From positions 1-46,347 of the forward strand of contig JAAAJB010000263.1 of assembly GCA_016098155.1 (NCBI GenBank): a stretch of DNA of 46,347 bases, in the 5' to 3' direction. This document shows, one piece after another, positions 35,643 through 46,006 of this stretch. The notes under the pieces are model-generated. The model saw nothing but the letters and a program-made list of their open reading frames with translations. It was not told the origin of the DNA and made no database searches. The position numbers were made by a program, and so were the translations under genes. The first letter of the stretch is position 1. Every line of letters starts with the position of its first letter. This stretch comes from Actinomortierella ambigua. Its lineage: Eukaryota; Mortierellomycota; Mortierellomycetes; Mortierellales; Mortierellaceae.

Positions 35643-37418
35643 ATAGCTGCAGGCTGTATGAGCGAGCCTTTATGATGATTGCAGTTTGATCACTCTTCTA
35701 CCTTCCTCATCCCCCCCATTCTCATCCTCGTCCTTCTCCTTTTCAAACCATGTAACACTCTCCCAGCGCCACACGCTTTTCTTTCCCAGTCTGTAGCCCA
35801 TTATGCTATTATTTTCTTTTCTTTTCTTTTTTTCCTTTGTCGAGTATCACAACCATTTTCCAGTCCTTTTTTTTTTATTATTTGTATACAGTTGAGTTAG
35901 GTAGGCGGGTCTGTGTTCACTGTTTTTTTTTCTCCGCATGGACGAAAAGATAGCAAGGAGGCACGAACAACACGCGTGGGAGCGATAGTATCAAAGGGCT
36001 GTTCGAATAGTAGGGGGAGGGGGGAGAGGGTTAGACATATCGGTATTGTCACATACAGGCATTGAAGGCACAAAAAAAAAAAAGGTGTGGGGGTGGGTGG
36101 CACACGCAAAAGGTCCATATTCGTCGGATTGAGGAACCTCTTTCATTTGTCAGGCCACGAACCCTACACCACCAGCCCTGTCGCCATGCAACATCTCATG
36201 TAGCCCTCTTTCTCCCCCCTCCCCTTCTGTCCGCATACATCTTTGTATTTTGTTTCTGCTCCGTTCCTGGCATCCTTTTTCCATTCAACACACTCTCCCA
36301 TCCTCGTTGTCAATCCTCAATTCGTCGATAGAGACACAGAAAAAAAATAGGGTCCTCTGTGCTTCTTCCATTCCCACTCTACACCTTTCTAAGCTACGAT
36401 TGATCTCTTTATTCTCGTTCTCCATCGTCGCTGCGATCCTCACTCTTACATCCACTTCCATTGCTGCATCATCTATTCCACTCTAAATCACTCTTCTTGC
36501 AGACATTGAATCAGCATCCATTCGCCTATTCATCCTTGAAAGTTCATCCCATTAGGACCCCCTCCTCCTCCTCTTTTTCTTCCCCTTCTTCTTCCTCTTC
36601 CCATTCGTGTTGCACACATTCTTGTCTCCCCAGCACAGTTCTTTCATTGCTCGGGACCACATTCAACCAACCCAAACCATACCTGCTTTTCCTTGGTCGT
36701 TCCAGCACCGAATCGCCCGACCGTAGTCTGCCCTGTTTTGTTGTTCCCACCTTTTTAGCCAAGCACTCTTACGGCCTTGTACTCAGGTCCTTCCAGGCTT
36801 GTCGACTGCGTTGGGGCAGGCACCTTACTGCTACTCCTGAACATCCACAGGTTGACAAGTCGGTCGACCTTTGTTCCCAGCCGCGACCTGTTTAGACTGT
36901 ACTTGTTCTCGTTTGTCTTTGCACAGCCTGTGTTGCACCCACCCACTCACCCACCAGTGGACTGTGTGATCTTCTCCTGTCAGCCCAGCACGTAAGCGGG
37001 ATTGCGAGAGCGTATGCGGCAGGCAAAGTGGAGCTTCTCAAGTGCATCCTAATCTGAAGTCGAAACAGGACCACAGTCTCCATATCCCACACATACTCCA
37101 CATCCTTTTCTTCTTCTTCTTCGTCTTTACCTTTTTGCTTCTTTCTCTTTTCATATTCATTCTTTCCTTCCTTCAGCCCTTTTTTTTTTCTCTCGCCTCG
37201 ATCCATCTTCTGGTTGCGCTTTTTATTGTGAAAAGTGTTCTTTTTCGAATCCATCCTTGCTCGCTGCGGGTTGCTCTCATAGCAAAAAAGAAAAAAAAAT
37301 CTTCAAAGCTCCAATTGCCGCACCACCTCCTACATCCGAGATAGAGACCCCCTTCCTCCTCGTCCTCCTCCTCCTCGTCGTTTTCTTCTTCCTCCTCTTT
37401 TGTCTTTCTCTTGCAACT
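35643..37418. other. Intergenic region: CK2 3' flank and long pyrimidine-rich ELL upstream region
   Basis: 1776 bp with no gene I can support. 35643-35900 is T-rich 3' flank of the CK2 gene. 35900-36120 is purine-rich, including an A run at 36070-36082. From about 36170 to 37418 the plus strand is strongly pyrimidine-rich, with many TCCTC/TTCTT units, suggesting a long ELL 5' UTR or promoter that may include a 5' UTR intron. The longest frame (36461-36895, plus) is Ser/Pro-rich and reads as translated pyrimidine tract. Confidence 0.5.
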
Positions 37419-40400
37419 ATGCCCTTGCCACACTTTGAGCCGATCACCATCAATGCAGCGCAGCCCACACGGCAGCGCATCATTGAGTTTAAGTTGTCCG
37501 AGGAGGTGCTCGAGGATATCCTCAGTGGCAAAGATGTCCTCCAGCTGGATATGAACCAATCGGTAAGTTGGCCAACTCGACTTTTTTTTTACTTGGTTTA
37601 CCCCGCTTCTCTCCCCTGCCTCATCCTTTTCCTACCCCTCCCCCCCCACCACTTCATTTTCGACCTTTGCCTCCTTTTGCCTCATTTTTTTTTATCATCT
37701 CCACTTGTCATAGAGTCTCTGTCCTTTTTCAATCACCCTCTTTTCCCATGCCTCCCCCTCCCTCCTCCTCCGTGCACACTTGCTTTCTGCTGCTTGGGGT
37801 ACAGGGCTGTGAAAAAAGAAGTGTGTATGTGCGCGTGCGCGCGTGTATGTGTGTTTGCTTGTTTAGGACTGTGGGGAGGGAGGACAGGGCAACCTCGTTT
37901 GTGTTTTTTGCAGTTCCCATTCTCTTTCTTTTTTTTTCACGAGCTGCTCGGGCAACTTGCGCTGTGGGCATGGGATAGAATGTTCACGCCCCCCCCCTCC
38001 CCTGTCTCTTACCTCCTCAACCACCATTGCCTACTTCTTTGCCTTGCCTTGTTGCCCTGCCTTGCCTTGAGGGAGAGGAGGGGGGGGGGGGTTTTCTCTT
38101 CCTTCACCACAGTGGTTTAGCTCCACACACAATCATTGCTCAATTAACTCTCTTGTGTCCATGGATGCCCCGGCGGTTGGGGGGTGGGGGGCAAGAAAGG
38201 GAGGAAAAAGGGGGGCAGGGGAAGGGAGAAAGATATGATGGGAAAGGATAGACTTTTTTTTTTATCGGGGGCCATCAGGGAGGCGGAACTGGGGCCTGTG
38301 TGCGTATGCACAGGTAGAATGCGTGTGTTTTTGTGAGTAGGGAAGGGGATATCCCCTTTCACTCACACTCCCCCCAACTCTCTGTTCCTAAAGGGTCCTT
38401 TCTGCAAATGCTCCCGGCTGTTCGGTTCCAATGACTGACAAACAACCTATTCTTGTTCCTCCTCACCCTTGCCTCATTCTAGAAACTGTTGATTGGCGAG
38501 ACACAGTACGACTTTACACAGGCACCGGGTCCGTTTTCCAACGTCGAGGTCTATTCATATGCTCCAGAAGCAAACGCACTCAGCCTTGTCGGTGACATTA
38601 CAGCAAAGTGCACGATCCAGCGCACACATGCCCGCAAGGGCCAAAAGAAGGGCACTAAATATGAACATTCACGAACGTAAGTTCCTTCCCCTACACACCC
38701 CCACCATTCATCCATCCTTTCTAGAGCGTCATTGGTTGTTGTTCATGAAAGAAAAGGAAAAAAAATGAGCACGGAAAAGAGAGAAACGACTCTGTCAATG
38801 CGAGAGGACCCTTGAGAAAGAGAGCCAACGCAAACACACACGACAGACACGACACACATGCACACAAACACATCATAACGCCAAGAGGCAAGAAGAACCT
38901 TGGGAAAAGCTCCTACTAGCGTTTAACTGTGTGTGTGTATGTGGAGAAGAAGAACTAATTACATTTCTGAGCACATAAGATTGCATAGTTAATGTTGCTT
39001 TGTACCTCTTCCTTTTTGTATGGCTCTTTTCATCTGACCTGTTTAGCACACAAATCATCGATGCAAATGACTGTAAGTTAGTCCCAAGTAGGGAAGAGGG
39101 AGGCAGCGCGCACGGTGCTATCGATGTTGGTGCTGTTTGTTTTATGCATGCTCTCAAAAATATCCCCTCACCAACCCATGCAAACGTGGATTCTTTATTT
39201 TGTTGGCTTGATACTATCCATAGTGAGAAAGGGCAGCGCCACCTCCACCACATCGTCTACACCGGCAATAGTTCCAGCACGGAGGATCCGATCAGCATCA
39301 CCCTCGGCCCCACCATCAACAGCAGCTGTTCCACTACGGACGCGCGTTGTTCAGCTTTTGGCATTGCAACCACGTGGCATCCCCGATCTAAAGAAGATGC
39401 TTAAAGCGACCCAAGATGAGCTGCAGGCAATCTTGACAATGGTAAATTACGCCACCTTCTGTCTTTTTTGACTGTCGACGATTATCATTCCTGGCCAAAA
39501 TTTCTTTTTGTCTGACTATTCAACTCGTCCCTAATTTATTTTTCCTTTTTCACGACTCCAGGTCGCAACGTCGGTGAGTGGAGGCAAGTTCAAGCTAAAG
39601 GCAGAGACGTTTAAGGAAGTGATGATCTACGACTGGAACAAGTACTCGGCCAAGGAGCGGGAGGTTGTCGCTAAATACGCCGAGGAAGCCTTTGACAAGT
39701 TGGGGCTGGGACCCGATGCCCCGGAACGAGACAAACTGATCCCAGAAAAGGTGAAACATAGTCCACCGCCGTTGGTGGCCGAGGGCTATCACGGTGCTCA
39801 TCCGGCAGGGCAGATGGGCGATCTTCGGTGGCGGAATGGAGGCGGCGGAGGAGGAGGAGGAGGGGGAGGATCCGAATCAGAAGGAGGTCCTGAGAATGGT
39901 AGGGCGGCGATGTCATCGCTCGCATCAGCGCCACTCAAACCACCCAGTGCACGGAAAAAGGTCACGACAAAGAAGACGACCGTCGGTTCGTCGTCGGGTT
40001 CGGGAACGTTGACTGGATCGGGAGTGAAGCGGAAAAGTGTCGGCAAGGGCGGACAAATGTCGGCTGAGCAGGCTGCTCAGTCGATCTTGGAGATGGTGCC
40101 GAACCATAGTGCACGGGCCCTCTCTGGAGCAGCGGCAGCGGCATCAGCGGGGGGAGCAGGGGCAGCATCAGCAGCAGCATCAGCATCAACGGCCACATCA
40201 ACGACAATAGGCTCATCAATATCCACAACAGCAACAACATCATTATCATCCAACGCAAATTCTACATCAACATCAGCATCAACAACAACAGCAGGAGCAA
40301 CAGCAGCGGCAATAGTATCAGGTGGTGCATCATCATCAACACCAAAGCTTGGCCCAGCAGTGGCAGGCACGCTTGGAGGTGTGGCAGGCCGGAGGTCGTC

Positions 40401-41112
40401 GTTGACAACCTCGAATGGAGTGTCGATCAAGACAGGTGTAGGGGCAGAGGTGAAGAAAACGACATCGTCGTCGAACCGTGAGTCGGGAGGCGTCGGTAAT
40501 GGCTACCGGATCCCAAAGGCCAGCTCAGCGGCAGCACGGGGCAAGTCCTTGACGACAGCAACGACCACATCCTCATCGTCACTGTCGTCGGGTGGTATGT
40601 CTGTGATCACGATTCCACCGATCACGTCGCAACGGGAGTTTGAGCATGTGACGAGGCAGTTTCTCGTCAAGCACCAAGAGCTGTCGACGCTGGCGCACAA
40701 GATGGAGGAGAGGAAGCAAATGCTGGTGGATATTGGACTGCAACTGGAGCAGGCGCTTGGGACGGATCGCGAGAATGATCTGAAGCGGAAGGCACAAGAG
40801 GCCTGTGGGGGTGGAGAGGAAGCTGTGAACCGCAAAGTGCTGAGGATGAATGGCGAGCCACGGAACGGGGTGAGCACAGAAGCAGCAGCGGCGGCCCTAG
40901 CGGAGCAAAAGAGCGTGCAGTCAAGTAGCATCAGGGCCATGTCCGACAGATACCGGTTACTGCACTCGGAGCTGAGCGCGATGAAAGGCGCGCTGTGGAA
41001 GGCAGGGAAGGGACAGGCGTATTCGTCCTCTTCGTCGTCCTCCGCAGCAAGGACGGGCATTTCTTCTTCGCTAGCGTCCCATGCAGTAGCCGCCAACAGT
41101 GTATCCAGTTAG
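37419..41112 (+). CDS. ELL-type RNA polymerase II elongation factor with occludin-homology C-terminus
   Basis: ELL proteins suppress RNA polymerase II pausing in the nucleus. Five exons, 37419-37562, 38483-38676, 39047-39072, 39224-39441 and 39562-41112, close in phase to 710 aa. The N-terminal ELL fold covers residues 1 to about 115 (QRIIEFKLSEEVLEDIL, FSNVEVYSYAPEANALSLVG). A Ser/Pro linker leads to the winged helix at about 158-240 (PLRTRVVQLLALQPRGIPDL, KLKAETFKEVMIYDWNKYSA), which parallels human ELL RDRVLHLLALRPYRKAEL and YKDVQKDWPGYS. A long Ala/Ser/Thr/Gly-rich stretch follows. Residues about 543-690 resemble the occludin/ELL coiled coil (IPPITSQREFEHVTRQF ... YRLLHSELSAMKGALWKAG). 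Intron 1 is 920 bp and exon 3 only 26 nt. ATG 37419 is the only start giving the N-terminal fold. The assignment rests on motif order and is strong for the winged helix. Confidence 0.9.
38080..38222 (+). repeat. G-rich segments with quadruplex potential in ELL intron 1
   Basis: A run of 12 G (38080-38091) and, further on, several G3-G6 clusters within 38179-38222 lie on the coding strand. Spacing of the second group (short A- or T-containing loops) would allow a four-stack quadruplex in DNA or nascent RNA. Confidence 0.7.
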
Positions 41113-41669
41113 CTAATTAGGACGACGAAGAAAAAAAAAAGAACACACACACACACGCACACAGTGGTTACCCTATCCAAACCAAAACAAATCGCCCATC
41201 TTTTTTTTTCTGTTTGTTTTTATTCATTGACTGTGCTGGTGTGTCATTTTACCAAGCCAGTTGAGTGGCTGATCCGCTCAGTTATTGTTTGGGAACCCCA
41301 CGGAGCTGAAGACTATACTTCTATTTTGACTGTGTACGAGTGTGGGAGTGTGGTTCGTCCGTGCAACGAGGTGGGAACGCCTACATGGTTTACATTCACA
41401 ACCCCTTATTTCGATCTCGTTGTGCACATTTCTGTGAAGTGACAGACATGACTGGATTTGTGGCCAACTCGTTGGCACTGCGCAACCATGAGCTTGTCCT
41501 TTAGTGTACAAAAAAGATAAAAAGACATCCAGCTCTCTAGTACGCCACGATGTCTCTTCTGAGCAGAGGGGGGAGGGGTGTACTTCCCACTCACAGTCTC
41601 CCAGGTACCTCCTACCTTTCTGTTTCTCGGATGGCTCCTCCGATGACAGACGAAGGCCCCCCTCTGTGT

Positions 41670-41675
41670 CACGTG
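41670..41675. promoter_or_regulatory. CACGTG E-box upstream of LeuA
   Basis: Palindromic CACGTG, about 370 bp before the LeuA start and about 45 bp from the Gcn4-type site. In yeasts such boxes bind Cbf1 or other bHLH factors at amino-acid biosynthesis genes. A 6-mer can occur by chance. Confidence 0.4.
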
Positions 41676-41718
41676 CGGTAGGTGGTGGATTGTCATCACC
41701 GTCACAAATTGGGCGAGT

Positions 41719-41725
41719 TGAGTCA
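41719..41725. promoter_or_regulatory. Gcn4/CpcA-type site TGAGTCA upstream of LeuA
   Basis: A perfect TGA(C/G)TCA core, inside TTGAGTCAAA, about 322 bp before the start codon of a leucine-pathway enzyme. Gcn4/CpcA bZIP factors bind this core in general amino-acid control (established in ascomycetes). Use in this fungus is inferred from the gene's function. Confidence 0.5.
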
Positions 41726-42046
41726 AAGAAGTCAGTCAATCAAAAACCTTAAACGGGGTGTTGGAGGAATAAAATGTCTGTGGAGCGTGTCTTTTAGGCC
41801 ATATCTTCTTCTTCTTCACATCGCAGCAGAAAGCAACACCCTCTTCCCTCCACCCCACCCCACCTTCTCTCTATCTTTCGTCACCTGCACACTCATAGAC
41901 GCTCAACTCTCTCTCTCTCACTCTCTCTCACTCTCTCCCCCAATCTTCTACCTGATCGCAGCAACAACAGCAATAGCACCAGTTCACTTGCTTCATCCAC
42001 CTCCCACTTGCATATACCAACCTTTTTTTTTTTCACAGCAACCATC

Positions 42047-44109
42047 ATGACAGTAACAGTAAAGAACGCCGAAGGCAAGGACAAGCTGATTATCTTCGAC
42101 ACCACTCTTCGTGATGGTGAACAGGTAATGCCCGTTGCCTAGTTTGGTACTCCTTCCTCCGACAGGGATCGAATGTCCGACGCATCGCATTCAAGAATGC
42201 GTGCAAGGACCACCTCTCTCTTTCTCCTTCTTTCTCTTCTCTCCGCACAAGTTGCATTCCTATGTTTGGAGTAAAGTCCGAAAATCAACCATTACGATCG
42301 TTCACAGACACTGACCTTTCTCCTACCCTTGCCCTCTCAACGTTTTTCTGGATAGTCGCCCGGAGTCACTCTGACAGTAAATGAAAAGATTGAGATTGCC
42401 AAGCAGCTCTCTCGCCTCGGAGTCGACGTCTTGGAGGCTGGCTTCCCAGTAGCTTCGCAAGGAGACTTTGACGCCGTGCAGCGAATTGCCAACGAAGTCG
42501 GTCCTCTGATGGTCGGTCGTGAAGCCATTGGCAAGCCCATGGTAAGTCAGAGTTGTAGTGAACGTTGTAGCGCAAAAAAAAAAAAAAAAGAAAGATTGAT
42601 AAAAAATTTAACCTTACTCCGCCCTCCCCTCCCTCCCTCCAATTGTTCTCTCGAACGTTCCAATTCCAACCTCATTAGATTATTGCTGGTCTTGCTCGCG
42701 CAGTACCGGCCGATATCAAGCGCTGCTACGATGCCATCTCTAGAGCACCGCAGCGTCGAATCCACACCTTCCTGGCCACGTCCGACATCCATCTCCAGTT
42801 CAAGCTCAAGATCTCGCGCGAGCAGTGTGTCCAGCAGGCGGTGGCAGCGGTCAAGTTTGCTCGCACGCTGGTAGACGATGTCGAGTTTTCGCCCGAGGAC
42901 GCAGGACGGTCGGATCAGGACTTTTTGTGCGAGGTTCTCTCGGCCGTCATTGAGGCCGGTGCCACAACACTCAACATCCCCGACACGGTTGGATACAACA
43001 TGCCCGAGGAGTATGGCGCGATGATCAAGTACCTCGTGGCCAACACCAAGGGCTCCGACAAGGTCATCTGGTCCGCTCACTGCCACAACGATCTCGGTCT
43101 GGCCACGGCCAACACCCTTTCCGGTATCCTGAACGGCATCCGTCAGGTCGAGGTGACAATCAACGGCATTGGCGAGCGTGCAGGCAACACTGCGATGGAG
43201 GAGGTCGTGATGGCGATCCACACCCACCCCAGCTATTTCCCAGTCTACCACACGATCAACACCCCACAGTTTTGCCGTATCTCGCAAATGGTGTCTTCGC
43301 TGTCCGGTATGGCTGTGCAGGCCAACAAGGCGATTGTCGGTGTGAATGCCTTCTTGCACGAGTCTGGCATCCACCAGGATGGTGTCCTGAAGAACAAGAC
43401 GACGTACGAGATTATTGCCCCCGAGACCGTCGGCGCCAACACGGTCAACCTGGTCCTGGGCAAGCACTCTGGCCGTGCAGCGTTCCGCTCGCGCCTGGCT
43501 GCGCTCGGCTATGGTGATCTGACGGACGAGGAGTTCCAGCTGGCGTTTGCAAAGTTCAAGGCCCTGGCCGACAGCAAGAAGCGAGTGACGGAGCAGGACC
43601 TGATTGCGCTCCTGACGGACCAGGTCACGACGGGCGCGAACGAGAACGCGACGTATGTGATCAAGACCTTGCAGGTCGTCTCGGGCACGTCCTTTGCGAC
43701 CGCGACCGTCCAGCTCCAAAACACAAAGACGGAGGAGGTCCTGATCGATGCCGCCATTGGCAAGTCTGGCCCGATCGAGGCCGTCTTCTTGGCCATCCAA
43801 CGGTTGGTCGGCAAGCGCATCCGTCTCCTCAAGTTTGACATCACCGCCGTCGGCGAGGGCGTCGATGCCCTGGGCCAGGTCTCTGTCAAGGTCGCCGAGG
43901 ACGACTCGACGGGCTCCGAGAGCGATGAGGCCAAGCAGCAGGACGAGAACGACAACGCCTTTAACATGCCTACCTTCCACGGTCATGGCGCTGATCCGGA
44001 CATTATCCAGGCCGCCACCAAGGCCTATCTGTCTGCCATTAACCGCCTCGTCAACGCCAGCGAGAAGCAGGAGAAGCGTGTCCTCCAGGGCCGTAAGGTC
44101 GACGTTTAG
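42047..44109 (+). CDS. 2-isopropylmalate synthase, LeuA type 1
   Basis: Condenses acetyl-CoA with 2-oxoisovalerate to 2-isopropylmalate, the committed step of leucine synthesis. Three exons, 42047-42124, 42356-42541 and 42679-44109, close in phase to 564 aa. It begins [15 protein letters not shown] without an evident mitochondrial transit peptide. [20 protein letters not shown] carries the metal/substrate Arg-Asp; [17 protein letters not shown] and [16 protein letters not shown] follow. [12 protein letters not shown] carries the metal-binding His pair, and [17 protein letters not shown] and [17 protein letters not shown] complete the barrel and linker. The C-terminal LeuA allosteric domain (from about residue 430) has [20 protein letters not shown], preceded by an acidic Ser/Glu/Asp/Gln insert. 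These motifs match bacterial, cyanobacterial and plant LeuA, not yeast Leu4, which has a TDLRDGNQ motif. A citramalate synthase is the main alternative. An AATAAA lies 90 bp after the stop. Confidence 0.93.
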
Positions 44110-44198
44110 GTCGTCGCTTTAAAAAAAAATTGCTCAATTTTTTTTGTTCAGCTGGGCGTCGTCTCTTGTTTTTTTCACCCCCTTTCGCTTTACCCTCA

Positions 44199-44204
44199 AA
44201 TAAA
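44199..44204 (+). terminator. Polyadenylation signal AATAAA after LeuA
   Basis: Canonical AATAAA hexamer 90 bp downstream of the LeuA stop codon, followed within about 15 bp by TTGTACAG. Position fits a fungal 3' end. Confidence 0.55.
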
Positions 44205-45637
44205 CAGCATTGTACAGACTAAATCTCCTACTATTAGGCGACCTTGCTACATGATCCCGCAACACCACGTTGTCTTTCACTGTTGTTGATTATTTTTTAG
44301 GGACCCCTGGTCTGTTTGAGCTAGTCAACCACAAGAAATGCGCGCTTTGGCCGCCTGGCTAACAGGCAGGAGCAAGTCGTGCATGAAGAAAGGAGGCCCT
44401 CCATGTGGAGAAAAGGAGAGGGAACATGAAAAAGGGAGAATGTATTTTTCCCTCGACAACAAAGTGCAAGGGTGGCGCATAGCTTTATTACGCCGCATCG
44501 TGGCATCTTTCCTCTCCTGCTCGTTTTTTTTTCATCTTCACTCTGCTTGCCCTGCTGGAACGACCGTATCTCCGATCCTATCACCCCCCCCCAGGACCCC
44601 TTTCTTCCTTCCTCCTCTCCCCTAGCTGCCTTGGCACCTCTCCTCTGCCCCTTGCATGACGTCGGTTCGAGAGCGTCAGGTCCAAAACTACACAATATAC
44701 CATCTGTCATCATGCGCTGACTATCGTAAAATGCCTGACCGAGAATCATGAAAAAGGAGAAAGGACAAAAAAGAAAGAGGAGAGAAAGAGAGAGAAAGAG
44801 CAGTTTGGCTCGGCCCCATTCCTCCTGGTATGTATTAGAGTCTTTTTTTTCTTCTTTCTGTCTCCCGCCATTCTATTTATTCCTACGGCTGGCTCCGTCC
44901 ATGAGAATAGTAATCAAGGATTTGGTTGTTTGTGTATCATGCGAGGTTGAGAGCAAGGGCCTCAATTCTGGTCAAAGCATATGTGGACCCTTTTTGTAAA
45001 ACAATCAAGGAAAAAAAACGCGTGTCCGCGCCTAAGTTGGGCTTGCGTGGGTGCATGCTTCCTTTCTGCATCTTTCTCACTCCTCAACCCCCTTTATTCA
45101 TAATGCAGGTCTCTTTCTTCATCTGCAATGAAGAACAAGGTCCGGGGTCGAGTTGCCTGCCTTTGTAGGCTGTCGATGACAACAACATCGCCATGGTACC
45201 TCTGGGTGGCCTCGTGGGGAGGAGATTCGACCCTTCTTCATTCGATTCTATTCCTTCTCTTCCTTCTCTACGACCCCTCTGCGTGTGTAGCTTTTTCTTC
45301 TTCTTCTGATTGCTGAAACTCTTCGACAGATAGGCCTTGGGTGCCCCTTCTCGAGGTTCGGGCATCGCCGTCATTCAGAACAACAGCTTGAGCAAGAAGA
45401 GGAGCAAGGCACGTCGGATGAATTCAGAGAGCATGCCATATGTAATCGTGGACTGACGGCCCGGTCTGGAGCGAGCTCTTTCCAGTCTATCTTCGAATCC
45501 TTGTTCTCTTGAGCTCTTACTTTCCCAGTTGTCCTTCTCGTTCTCTTTTTCCTTTCTCATTCATTTCTGTCTTTTTATAACCTCTTGACCGCAGAAAACA
45601 AGGATCTCCTCTCACCCACATCCATCTCCCGTTCTCT

Positions 45638-45645
45638 TATATAAA
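45638..45645 (+). promoter_or_regulatory. TATA box of the small secreted peptide gene
   Basis: TATATAAA followed by GGGTCCC, about 190 bp before the start codon. It is the best TATA box in the window and supports a strongly or conditionally expressed gene with a 5' UTR of roughly 150-160 nt. Confidence 0.65.
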
Positions 45646-45829
45646 GGGTCCCTCTGGCCCTCACCAGCACACCCCTACAGCTCTTCAATATCAACTATCA
45701 CCTGCACCTATTCCATTCCTCCTCAACACATTGTCTCCCTTCCGTTGCCTTCATTCCTCCTCGCTCTTTTTTTTTCAAACACTGACCCCACACATATCCC
45801 ACCTACTTACTCCCCCACCTTGCCTCGAC

Positions 45830-46006
45830 ATGCACGCCTTCAAGGCCTCGTCGCTCGCTCTGTTGGCCACCGTGGTCGCACTTGCTGCGCTGATGGTGCC
45901 CTCGTCCGCGGCACCCATCCCTGAGCCAGAGCCATTCATCTCTTGCTATGACCCCAGTTTCGCCTGCGACAACCAATATGGCAATGCCGGCGGGCCCAAC
46001 TACTAA
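45830..46006 (+). CDS. Putative small secreted peptide (58 aa)
   Basis: A single-exon frame from ATG 45830 to TAA 46004-46006. The N-terminus MHAFKASSLALLATVVALAA is a good signal peptide: a Lys, then a long hydrophobic stretch, with a likely cleavage after SSAA or SAAP near residue 27. The mature part is only about 31 residues, begins PIPEPEPF and contains two cysteines (SCYDPSFAC) that could form one small disulfide loop; it ends NAGGPNY. There is no C-terminal CaaX box and no clear Lys-Arg processing site. A TATA box upstream (45638) and AATAAA downstream (46218) frame a compact transcript. I do not recognise a family. Candidates include a secreted signal or effector-like peptide or a cell-surface peptide; function is unknown. 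Confidence 0.6.
   Translation: MHAFKASSLALLATVVALAALMVPSSAAPIPEPEPFISCYDPSFACDNQYGNAGGPNY

Larger units (their letters stand above)
41113..42046. promoter_or_regulatory. Intergenic region and LeuA promoter
   Basis: 934 bp. The ELL 3' flank begins with A and CA runs (about 41128-41162). The middle (41200-41700) is unremarkable sequence; frames on both strands show no family motif. From 41800 to 42046 it is pyrimidine-rich with CT repeats (about 41909-41938), the likely LeuA 5' UTR. Two transcription-factor-like sites are listed separately. Confidence 0.55.
44110..45829. other. Long intergenic region between LeuA and the small secreted peptide
   Basis: 1720 bp without a gene I can support. 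The LeuA 3' flank carries AATAAA at 44199-44204. 44320-44720 is mixed sequence with T, C and G runs; 44750-44805 is purine-rich. 44930-45420 holds short open frames on both strands, none with family motifs. From 45540 onward the sequence is pyrimidine-rich and contains the TATA box of the next gene. A 61-codon minus-strand frame (45375-45560) with a hydrophobic end is discussed under findings. Confidence 0.5.

Noticed and set aside
36461..36895. Plus-strand frame of 144 codons upstream of ELL
   Set aside because: Composition is Ser/Pro/Leu from pyrimidine-rich DNA, it starts inside the presumed ELL leader, and no motif or splice structure supports it.
41278..41739. Minus-strand frame of 153 codons between ELL and LeuA
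   Set aside because: No recognised motif, no signal or domain, uneven composition, and it overlaps the putative LeuA regulatory sites; not enough support for a gene.
42547..43986. Minus-strand open frame of 479 codons across LeuA
   Set aside because: Shadow of the GC-rich LeuA exon; the plus-strand product has all LeuA motifs, while the antisense product is rich in Arg, Leu, Val and His without any domain.
44338..45316. Several short plus-strand frames (83-95 codons) after LeuA
   Set aside because: They are compositionally low complexity, have no splice partners or motifs, and are consistent with random open frames.
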